From Rhodococcus sp. WMMA185 (lineage in GTDB: Bacteria > Actinomycetota > Actinomycetes > Mycobacteriales > Mycobacteriaceae), in NCBI RefSeq assembly GCF_001767395.1, contig NZ_CP017014.1, positions 1,798,001 through 1,862,000 on the forward strand: a stretch of DNA of 64,000 nucleotides, in the 5' to 3' direction. Positions within the stretch are counted from its first letter, which is position 1. Every line of letters begins with the position of its first letter. This document shows positions 48,201-60,200 of this stretch, in pieces. The translations under genes were made by a program, and so were the position numbers. The notes below the pieces were generated by a model. It had not been told where the DNA came from, searched no databases, and worked only from the letters and a program-made list of their open reading frames with translations.

Positions 48201-51200
48201 GGTGACCGCCCGGGGCGGCAATCACTAGGCGGGCACCGGTCATCAACGGCCAGAACAATTCCCACACCGACACATCGAACGTCACCGGTGTCTTCTGCAA
48301 CACCACATCGTCGCCGGCCAGTCCGTACTGCTGCTGCATCCACCACAACCGGTTCACGATCGACGCGTGCGAAACCGTCACGCCCTTGGGCTGCCCGGTC
48401 GAACCGGAGGTGAAGATCACGTAGGCCGCATTGCCCGGGTGCAGCGGTGCCACCCGCTCCCGGTCATCGATCGGGTCTGCGGAGTATTCCGACACGTCCA
48501 GGGCATTCACGTCGACGACCCTGACCTCTGCAGGCACCGCCACCGCATCCATTCCGGTGGTCAATACCAGCACCGGGTCGGCGGTCCCCACAACGTGCGC
48601 GATCCGTTCGGCGGGCTGATCCGGGGCGATCGGCACGTACGCCCCACCCGCCTCGAGGACGGCGTAGACCGCCACCAGCATGTCCACCGATCGGCGGACC
48701 GCGACCCCGACCAACGATTCCGGGCCCACCCCGGCGCCGATCAGGAAGCGGGCCAACCTGTTCACCCGTGCGTCGAACCCCGCATACGACAACGTCTCAC
48801 CCTCGAACACCACCGCCACCGCGTCCGGGGTGCGGGCCGCCTGCGCGCGGAACAGCCCCACCAACGACACCCCTGGCACCGGGCGGTCGGTCGCATTCCA
48901 GGTATCGACCACCAACTCCCGCTCGCCCGGCGTGAAGAGGTCGACCGCGCCGACCGCGGTGTGGGCGTCGTCAGCGATCGCCTCGAGGATCACGGTCAGG
49001 CGCTCGGCGAATCGGGTGACCGCCGCGCGGTCGAACGCCCCCGGCTGATAGCGCAGACTCAGCCGCAGCCGGGGTTCGACGATCGACATCACGGTGATCG
49101 GGTAGTGCGTGGCGTCACGGGCGTCGAGTCCGGTTACCCGCATTCCCCCGATGTCCGCGTTCTCGTCCAGCCCCGATGTGTCGATCGGGTAGGACTCGAA
49201 CACCGAGAGAGTGTCGAACAGATTGCCCAGACCGGCGCGCGCCTGGATCTCGCCGAGGCCGAGATGGTGATGGTCGAGCAGGGCCGCCTGCTCCTCCTGC
49301 ACGCGGGCGAGCAGTTCGGCGAAAGTCTCGTCCGGGTTCACCCGCACCCGTACGGGCACGGTGTTGACGAACAGACCCAACATGTTCTCGACGCCGGGCA
49401 GTTGCGGCGGCCGACCCGAGACCGTGGCACCGAAGACCACGTCGTCGCGGGAGAGCAGCCGCGACAGCAGCAGCCCCCACGCAGCCTGCACGACCGTGTT
49501 CATCGTGGCACCGGCCCGCTCTACCAGTGAGGCGAGGGCATCGAGCACCGGGGCGCGCAGGTCGACTTCAATGTCGTCGGGCACACCGTAGTGCGGGGCA
49601 GACGCCTTCGGCGCCAGCAGCGTCGGCTCGTCGACGCCGTCGAGTGCTTCTTCCCACACCCGGGCGGATTCGCCGACGTCCCTGCCCGCCAACCACTCCA
49701 GATATGTGCGGTGGGAGGGTGTCTGCGGCAGCGCCGACTCGCCGTCCCCGGCGTAGCGCACCAGTAACTCCCGCACGAGCAGCGGCACAGACCAGCCGTC
49801 GAGGATCAGGTGGTGGTTGGTGATCGCGAGCACGTAGCGGCCGGGCGCGGTGCGGAACAGCGTCAGGCGCAGCAGCGGGGGCCGAGCGAGGTCGAACCGG
49901 GCGGCGCGGTCCTCGTCGAGGAGTCGTTCGAGTTCGGTCGCGGTGGCCGCCCCGGCGTCGGTGAGATCCACCTCCCGCCACGGCACGTCCACCTTCTCGA
50001 CCACCAATTGAGCCGGGATCCCGTCGTCGTAGACGAACGCGGTCCTCAGGTTCGGATGCCGGTCCAGCAGCCCAGCCGCAGCGGCGCACAAGCGCCCGGC
50101 GTCGACCGCACCCTCGAGGTCGATGCGCAACTGTGCCGTATAAACGTCCATCGACTCGGCGGCAAGTGAGGCGTGGAACAGCAACCCGGACTGCAACGGG
50201 GACAATGACCACGCCTCCCGCAGCGCGGGGAACCGCTCCTCCCACCGGTCGATCTGCGCCTGGTTCACCGGCACCAGCGGAATGTCGGATGGCGTCAGGC
50301 CGCCCGCACAGGGGTTTTGCGCATGCGCGGCGAGCGCGTCTGTGGCACGCCGCCACAACGTGGCGAATGCCTCGACATCGGCCTCGCGAAGCACCCCGGT
50401 CGGAAACGCAAAAGTCGCCCTCAGGCGAGATCCCTGAACGCGGTCGTCGACGACGACGGCGTTGATGTCGAGCACGGAGGCGACCGGCATGTCGGGGTTC
50501 TGAGTTCCGCCGAGCTCACCGCTGCCCTCCACCGGCAGCCAGTCTCCCGTTCCGCTCGAGGTGAGCGTCCGTCCCAGATAGTTGAAACTCACCTGCGGAG
50601 CGGGGAATCGCCGGAGGGAGGCAGACGCCTCCCCGTCCAGGTACCGCAACATTCCGAATCCGATCCCGCGGTCCGGGATGGCGAGCAACTGCTCCTTGAC
50701 GGCCTTGACAGCTTGCCCCGCCGCGCGGCCTCCTGCCATCGCGTCGCCGATATCGATTCCGGTGAGGTCCAACCGCACCGGATACAGGGTGGTGAACCAG
50801 CCGACGGTACGGGACAGGTCCGCCCCCTCGACGAGTTGCTCCTCGCGGCCGTGTCCCTCGAGGGTGATCACCGCGTCGGAAACATCGGCGCCGCGTTCTC
50901 GTCGCCAGGCGATCAGAGCGAGCGTCAGCGCGGTCGCCAATCCGTCCGCGACGTTTCCGTGGAACGCATCCGGAAGTGAGGTGAGCAGCGCATCGGTCAC
51001 ATTCGGCGACGCTTCGACGGTGACCCTGTCCACGGTCGCGTCGACGTCGACCGCGGGATCGAGTGGGCGAGAACCGATCGGTGGATCCTCTCCGCCCAGG
51101 ATCGTCTCCCACAGTTCGAGTTCGTGCGCCCGTTGCCGGGCGACGTCGTGCAGGCCGTGCGCCCAGCGGCGCATCGATGTTCCGACAGCAGGCAGCGAGG

Positions 51201-54200
51201 CTTCCGTGCCGGCCTGATGTTGGCACACCGAGGCGAGATCCGCGACGAGGATGCGCCACGAGACCCCGTCGACCACGAGGTGATGCACCACCATGAGCAG
51301 TCGTCCGGCCTCGTTCGGTACGTCGAACCAGACCATCTGCAGCATGCTCGCGGCGGCCGGATCCAACTGGTTCGCGGCGGCCTCGAGTTCCGCGGCAGCG
51401 AGCGCGGCGAAGTTGTCTCCCTCCACCGAATCGACCGGCACTCGACGGACCAACGGCCCCGCGGACACCGATCCGGTCGGTAGCACCTCCATCCCCCCTT
51501 GGCCGGCGGCGCCGGCGCGGCTCCACCGCCCGGGCTCGCCCGTGACCAATCGCGCACGGAGCATGTCGTGCCGGTCGAGTACCGCCTCGATGCCTGCGAC
51601 CAGCACCTCGTGGGTGAGTCCGACGGGGGTCGCCAGCAACAGTGCCTGCGAGAATCTGTCGAGTAGCCCATCACTGCGCTCGAGCATCCAGCGCACCACC
51701 GGCGTCGGCGGCAGGGGGCCCACACCACCGCCCGGCAACTCCTCGAGCACCACCACGTCGGCATCGTCGAATCGCGCCGACTCGGCGAGTGCAGCGACAG
51801 TCCGGTGCTCGAACACGTCGCGGGGAGACAGGATCACCCCCGCCGCTTTCGCGCGGGCCACCAACTGTATCGACATGATGCTGTCGCCGCCGAGCGCGAA
51901 GAACGAGTCTTCGACGCTCACCGAGGCCAGTCCGAGCACCTCCTCGAACAGTCCGGCGAGAAGCATCTCGGTCTCGGTTCGCGGCGGCCTGCCCCGTGTC
52001 GCGGCCGCCGCGAAGTCGGGTGCCGGGAGCGCTGTGCGGTCGAGTTTGCCGTGCACCGTCAACGGGAGCTCTTCGAGCACCACCAGCGCCGCCGGGACCA
52101 TGTACGGCGCCAGTCGGCCGCCGACGAAATCGAGGACCGCCCTCGTATCGATCGTCACCCCGGGTTCGGGTACCACGTACCCGATCAGCCGATCGCCGCG
52201 GCCGTCGCTCCACACACTCGTCGCAGCACGAGCCACGTCGTCATGGCCCAGCAGCGCCGATTCCACCTCACCGAATTCGATACGGAAGCCCCGGATCTTC
52301 ACCTGCGCATCGGTGCGCCCGAGGTACTCCAGCTGCCCATCAGACGTCCAACGAACCCGGTCGCCGGTGCGATACATCCGGCTTCCAGCCGGACCGAAGG
52401 GATCGGCAACGAAGCTCTGCGCGGTCAGCGGGAATCGTCGGTGATAGCCCCGTGCGAGGGCAGGACCCGCGAGATACAACTCCCCCGCCACACCGGCCGG
52501 CACCGGCTGCAGTCGCGAGTCCAGCACCACCTCCCGGAAGCCGCGAGTGGGCGTACCGATCGTGACCGCAGTTTCCGGCACCAGTTCGGGGCTGATGCTC
52601 GACACGACCGTGGCCTCGGTCGGCCCGTATGCGTTGAACATTCGCCGACCCGGCGCCCACCGTGAGACCAGTTCGGGTGGACAAGCCTCGCCCCCGGTCA
52701 CCACACACTCGAGTTCGGTGAGGCCAGCGGGATCGACCGAAGCCAGGGCTGCGGGAGTGACGAAACAATGTGTGACCCGTTCGGATTCGAGGAGCCGCGC
52801 CAGTTCGGCACCGCCATACACGGAAGGCGGTGCGATCACCATCGTGGCCGCCGGACCGATCGCCAAGAGAAGCTCGAGAATGGAGGCGTCGAAGCTCGGC
52901 GACGCGAAGTGCAGTGTTCTCGACTCGTCCGTGGTCCCGAACGTCTCCCTCTCCTCGATCACGAAGTTGGACAGCCCGCGATGTGTGGTGACCACGCCCT
53001 TGGGTTTTCCGGTGGACCCGGAGGTGTAGATCAGATAGGCCGGGTTGTCGGCTCGCACCTGCGATATCCGCTCGTCGTCGGTGATCGCCGTATCCGGGAA
53101 GGTCGACAGCCCATCGGCGAATTCCGCACTGTCGAGCACGAGCCACGGCACCGTCTCCGGGAGCGCGGGCCGGTACGCCGACATCGTCAATCCCGACACG
53201 GCATTCGAATCCGAGAGCATGTAGTCGATGCGTGCCGCCGGATGACCTGGGTCCACGGGCAGGAATGCCGCTCCCGCCTTGGCCACCGCCCAGACGGCCA
53301 CGACGGCCTCCACGGACCGCTGTATGCACAGTGCGACGACGTCTTCCGCGCCGATACCGCGCTCGATCAGACTGCGGGCCAGCCGGTTCGAGTACCTGTC
53401 CAGGTCGCGGTACCGCACCTCTTGGCCCTCGAAGACCAACGCCTGGGCATCCGGATCGTGGGCAGCGGCCACCGCCAACAGATCGGGCAGCGTCGCGACC
53501 GTCGCCGAGGGCTCACCCCGCACCGGGGTCAGTTCCGCACGCTCGGGTCCGGAGAGGATGTCGATATCGCCGACCCGCACGTCGGGGTCGGCGGTCACGG
53601 CCGCCAGGATGCGCAGGAACCGAGCCGCGAAACTCTCTGCAGTGTGGTGGTCGAAGAGATCGGCCGCATAGCCGAGTCCCGCGCTGATACCCATCGGATT
53701 GCCTTCTGCGTCCACCTGCTCGGCCAAGGTCAGTTGCAGGTCGAAGTTCGTCGTATCGATATCGAGATCGAGCCGCCGAACTTGCAGATCGGGCAGTTCC
53801 AGTGTCGGACGCTCGATGTCCTGGAACTCGAGCATCACCTGGAAGAGCGGCGAGTACGAGGTCGAGCGGGAGGGACTCAGGACCTCCACCACTCGTTCGA
53901 ACGGCGCGTCCGCGTGGGTGAAGGCACCCAGATCGGCTTCGCGCACGACCTCGAGTAGCTCGGTGAACGCGGCACCCTCCGCCACCTGGGTACGCAAGAC
54001 GAGGGTGTTGACGAACATGCCCACCACGTCGTCGAGTGCCTCGAGTCCACGGCCGGCGATCGGCGTCCCGACGGCGATGTCGTCCGAACCACTCAGCCGT
54101 GCCAGCATGACCGCCAGCGCGGCATGCAATGTCATGAACACCGTGGTGTTGTGGCGGCGGGCCAGTCGCACCACACCGGCGTGAACATCGGAATCGATCA

Positions 54201-57200
54201 TGAAATCGACGCGGCCGCCACGAAGTGATCGGACAGCAGGCCGCGGGCGGTCGACGGGGAGCTCGAGCACCTCGGGAAGGTTCGACAGCGTCGTATCCCA
54301 GTAGGCGAGCTGCCTCGAGATCACGGACGATTCATCGGATTCCGCGCCCAGCCATTCGCGCTGCCACAGCGCATAGTCGGCGTACTGCACGGGCAGCGGC
54401 GCCCAGGCGGGCGCCTCCTGCTGTGTGCGCGCCGAGTAGGCGAGCATGACGTCGCGGGCGAGCGGGCCCATCGAGAAGCCGTCGGCCGCAATGTGATGCA
54501 CCACCACCGCGAGCACGTGCACACGCTCGTCGAGGCGGAACAGGCGTGCGCGAAGCGGGACTTGCTCCGTCACGTCGAATCCTGCGGACAGCACCCGCGA
54601 ACAATGCTCGCGGAGCTCGGCATCACCCAGCACGGGGATCGGCGTGAGGTCCGGTCGTGCACCTTCTGCGGGCACGATCACCTGCCTCGGCCCGTCGGCG
54701 GTGAGCGGGAAGATCGTGCGCAAGGCCTCGTGCCGTTCGATGACGTCGGCAACGGCCTGCCGGAGAGCGCTCACGTCGAGGTGGCCCTCGAGCCTGAGCG
54801 CGAATGCGACGTTGTAGGCGGATGAGGAGGTGTCGAACTGGTTGATGAACCACATGCGCTGCTGCGCCAGTGAAACCGGGACGTCCGCCGTATCTTCCCT
54901 CGGTTTCAGCGGTGGCCGGGTTCTCGATCCGTCCTCAGATTCCGCCAGCACTGCCAGGCGCGCCACGGTGGGGGCGTCGAACACGTCGCGAATGCCGACC
55001 CGGTCTCCGATAACCGCGTTGATCCGCGCCACCAGGCGGGTGGCGATCAGGGAGTTACCGCCGAGCGAGAAGAAGTTGTCGTGCACCCCCACCCGCGCGA
55101 TTCCGAGTAGATCGCCGAAGACCGCGGCCACGATCTCTTCGACCGGATTGCGCGGGGCTACGGACCCGGCGGTCGACGATCCGAATTCGGTTTCTGGAAG
55201 TGCTTTTCGGTCGAGCTTGCCGTTCGCGTTCACCGGGAGTTCCGGGAGCACGACGATCGCCGACGGCACCATGTACGCGGGAAGTACCGCCGCGAGGTCC
55301 TCGAGGACGACCCGCTCGTCCACCTGCGCTCCATCGGCCGGCACCAGATACCCGACGAGGTAGTCGTCGCCGGTCGGCCCGTCGGTGCGCAGTGTGACCA
55401 CCGCTTGGGAGATGTCCCCGTTTCGCAACAACGCGGCCTCGATCTCCCCTGGTTCGACGCGTTGACCACGCAACTTGACCTGGAAATCGGTGCGTCCGAG
55501 GTACTCGAGCTCACCGGAGGTGTTCCACGCCACCAGATCACCGGTTCGATACATTCGATCGCCCGGTGCACTGAACGGATTCGCCACGAAACGGTCGGCT
55601 GTCAACTCCGGTCGGGAGACATACCCCCGCGCAAGCTGTGCGCCCGCGAGGTACAACTCACCCGCCACCCCCACCGGCACCGGGCGTAGCCGTGCGTCGA
55701 GCACCAACAGGCGTGTGTTCCACACCGGGGCACCGATCGGCACTCGGACGGTGTCGGTGTCGGTGAACTCGTGTGACGTGACGTCCACCGCGGCCTCGGT
55801 CGGGCCGTACAGGTTGTGCACCCCGGCACCGGGCAGCAGCGACCGCATCCTCGACGCCGTCTGCGCGGGCAACGCCTCCCCCGAGGCGAATACCCATCGC
55901 AGGCTCGTGCACTGCGCCGCCGCCGGCTCAGTAGTGAACACCGACAGCATGGACGGCACGAAATGCACCGCCGTCACGGAATGCTCGGTGATGACTGCCG
56001 CCAGATACCGCGGATCACGGTGACCGTCCGGCCGCGCGACCACCACCCGGGCGCCGACCTGCAACGGCCAGAACAACTCCCATACCGATACGTCGAACGT
56101 GACCGGCGTCTTCTGCAGCACCGCATCATCGGGTCCGAGCCGGTACTGGCCCTGCATCCAGGCCAGCCGGTTGACGATCGCCGCGTGTGTCACCCCGACG
56201 CCTTTCGGGCGACCCGTCGACCCGGACGTGAAAATCACATACGCCGCGTTCTGCGGGCGCAGCGGCGACGCCCGGTCCCGATCCCGCACCGGCCGAGTGG
56301 ACCGTGCGGATACATCCAGCGTGTCGAGGTCGACCACCGGGATCTTGCCCGGCACGTCGAACTCCTCCGGTCCGCTGGTCAGCACGCACACCGGCGAGGC
56401 CGTACCGAGGACGTGTGCGATCCGCTCGGCGGGCTGGTCGGGGTCGATCGGCACGTACGCGCCGCCCGCCTTGATCACTGCATGGATCGCCACCAGCAGA
56501 TCCGTGCTGCGGCGAATCTGCACCCCCACCAGCGACTCCGGTGCCACACCCACCGAGATCAGGTGCCGGGCCAGCTGATTGACACGGGCATCGAACTCGG
56601 CGTACGTCAGTGTGGTCCCGTCGAAGGTGACCGCCGGTGCGTCGGGTGTGCGGGCGACCTGCGCGTCGAACAACGCAGCCAGAGTGGTGCCCGGCACCTC
56701 GTGCGCCGTCGAGTTCCAGGTCTCGAGCACCAGCTCCCGCTCACCTGGACCGAGAACCGCGACGTCACCGACGAGCACGCCCGGGTCGGCGACCACGCCC
56801 TCCAGGATCCGGACGAACCGCTCCCCGAACCCCGCCACCGTCTCCCGATCGAAGACGTCGGATGCGAACGTGAACGCCGCCGAGATTCCTGCTGCGTTCC
56901 CCGATTCGTCGTGGCGCTCGGCGAGCGTCAACTGCAGATCGAACTTCGACACCTGCGAATCGACCTCGATGATTTCCACCGCCAGCCCCGGCAACTTCAC
57001 ATGGGCGGGGTCCGTGTTCTGGAACTCCAGAAGCACCTGAAACAGAGGAGAATATGCGGTCGATCGCGTCGGTGCGAGTGCGTCCACCACGCTCTCGAAC
57101 GGCAACTCCGTGTGATCGAACGCCGCCAGATCCACCCCCCGGGAGTGCGACAGCACCTCGGCGAACGTCGCGTCGGGTTCCACCGCCGTCCGCAATACCA

Positions 57201-60200
57201 GCGTGTTGACGAGCATCCCCACCAGATCATCGAGCGCCTCGGCGCCGCGCCCGGCGATCGGCGTGCCGATCGCGATGTCCGCGGAACCGGTCAACCTGGC
57301 AAGCAGCACCGCCAGCGCCGAGTGCATCACCATGAACATCGTCGAATCGTGCCTGCGCGCGAGCAGGAGCAACTCCTGATGCAATCCCGCGGGAACCGGG
57401 AACGCAGCGGTCTCGCCCCACAACGACCTCTCCGCGGGCCGGGGTCGATCCAGAGGCAGGTCTATCGCGTCAGGCAGGCCGGACAGCGTCTGCTCCCAGT
57501 ACCCCAACTGCCTCGATATCAGGCTGTCGGGGTCGGTGTCGCTGCCGAGAACCGCTCGCTGCCACAGGCTGTAGTCGGCGTACTGCACCGCAAGCGGAAC
57601 CCACTCCGGCGTCTGCTGCCGCACCCGCGTCGCATATGCAACCGCCAGATCGCGGGCCAGCGGCGCCAGTGATGCTCCGTCCGCCGAAATGTGGTGAACC
57701 ACCAGAATCAGGACATGCTCGTCGGGTCCGGTCCGCAGCAATGCAGCGCGCACGGGCACCCCCGCGCTCACGTCGAAGCCCTCGGTGGACAGTTCCGCGA
57801 TACGATCGCGCAGCGATTCCCCGGACGCGACCGACCTCGGCGTCAGATCCGGAATGGCCTGCGCCACCGAAACGATTACTTGGCAAGGTCCATCCACCGA
57901 TCCCGGATACACGGTGCGAAGGGACTCGTGACGCTCGAACACGTCTCCCATCGCCGCCTGAAGCGCCGGCGCATCAAGGTCGCCGCACAAGCGGATCGCC
58001 ATCGGAATGTTGTAGGCGGGCGAGGCCGTGTCGAACTGGTTGACGAACCACATGCGCTGCTGCGCAAGCGATAACGGAATTCGGTTCGGCCGTGCCTGCG
58101 CCACCAGAGCCGGGCGGTCCGCGTGATTGGGATTTGCGCGCTCGATCCGCACTGCCAGTGCTTCCACGGTCGGCGCCGCGAACAGGTCCCGCACGCCGAC
58201 ATCGACCCCCAGTGCGGTATTGACCCGCGAGACCACCCTGGTCGCGGCCAGCGAATTTCCCCCGAGATCGAAGAAGCTGTCATCGAGACCGACTCGCTGC
58301 ACACCCAGGACATCCGCGAACACCTGCGCCACGGCCTGCTCCGCCGGGTCGACCGGGGCACGGAAATCGGTTCCCGACGAGAGAAACTCCGGCGCGGGTA
58401 ATCCACCGCGATCGATCTTCCCCGCCGGTGTCATCGGTATTGCGTCGAGCATCACCATCGCCGCCGGCACCATGTACGTCGGCAGTTGCTCTCCGGCGTA
58501 GTCCATCAGCTCGGCAGTCGTGAGCCGCGCACCGGCTGCCGGTAGCACATAAGACACAAGCACCGCGTCGCCGGAGGGCGCTGTTCGCGGCATGGTCACG
58601 GAGGTCCTCACGCGCGGATGAGACTGGAGGACTGTGTCGATCTCCCCTGGTTCGATGCGGAAGCCCCGTACCTTCACCTGAAAATCGCTGCGTCCCACGT
58701 ATTCGAGCGTGCGATCGGTTCGCCAGCGCACCACGTCGCCCGTTCGATACATCCGGTCTCCGGGTGATCCGAAGGGGTCGGCCACGAACCGTTCCGCCGT
58801 CAACCCGGACTTCCCGTGATATCCCCGCGCCAGGGCGTTGCCCGAGAGATACAACTCCCCCGCCACGCCCACCGGCACGGGCCGCAATCGGGCATCGAGA
58901 ACAACCTCGTGGAATCCGCTGAGCGGACCGCCCAACGTGATAGCTCCCGCCGGTGCGATCGGTTCACTGATGTTCGACATCACGGTTGCCTCGGTCGGCC
59001 CGTACGCCTGGCACAACCTACGGCCGGGCGCCCACCGTTTCACCAATTCCGGCGGGCACGCCTCGCCGCCGGTTATCACGTTCTGAAAGTCGGAAAGGCC
59101 GTCCGGCTCGATCGATCCGAGCGCGGCCGTCGTGATGAATCCGTGGGTGACTCGCTCGGCTTTCACGAGCCGAGACAACTCGGTGCCGCCGTAGATCGTG
59201 GGCGGAACGATCACCATGGTCGCTCCGGCACCAAACACGTGCAGATACTCGGAGACAGAAGCATCGAAGCTTGGTGTGGAGAAGTGCAGAATCCGTGATG
59301 ACTGCGTCGCTCCGAATCGTGAGCGCTGCTCGACCGCTAAGCTGTCCAGACCTGCGTGTGTGACCGAAACTCCTTTGGGCCGGCCCGTCGAACCCGACGT
59401 GTAGATCACGTAGGCGGTGTTCTTCATGCGCAATGGCCGCACCCGTTCGGCATCGGTGACCACTGACACCGGCTCAGCCGCACAGAGAGTCAGGAATTCA
59501 TCGTCGTCGAGCACCAGCCACGGAATCGAGTCCGGCAGCCGCGAACGCTCGGCGGATACCGTCACGCCCACAGCGGCACCGGAATCGGCGAGCATGTGCT
59601 CGACGCGCTCGGCCGGATAGTTCGGATCCACCGGTACGAAAGCGGCGCCCGACTTGGCAACCGCGAGCATCGACAGCACCGACTCGATCGACCGGGTCAG
59701 GCACAGTGCCACGCAGTTCTCCGACCCGATACCTCCGGCGATCAAGACGCGTGCCAACTGGTTCGAGCGCTCGTCCAGTTCTCGATAGGTCAACGCGACA
59801 CCGAGACAAGACAGTGCGGTGCCGGCAGGGTTTTTTCTTGCTGCCGCTTCGAACACCTCGGGCAGTGTGCGGCCGGAACTGCCCACAGCGCCGTGGACCG
59901 GGGCGAGAGCGGTCCGTTCGGACTCGGCGAGGATGTCGATGTCGCCGACGGCGATCGCCGGGTCCGCGGTGACCGCCTCCAGGATTCTGCGGAACCGCTC
60001 GCCGAGTCGAAGTACCGTCGCGGGCTCGAAAAGATCGGTGGCGAACCCGAGGGTCACCGCGATTCCGGAGGGGGCCTCGTCAGCGCCGAGGACCTCCGCC
60101 GCGGTCACCCGAAGGTCGAATCGGCCGATCGCAGGGTGCGGATTCGCGCTGTTCGCGGACGCCCCCGAGCTTCCGGGCGTCTCTACCCGCCCGCGTGTTT

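Noticed and set aside
55816-57672. A 618-codon plus-strand frame opposite NRPS module 2
   Set aside because: Same reason: antisense to a conserved Ser module, no motif, no ribosome site.
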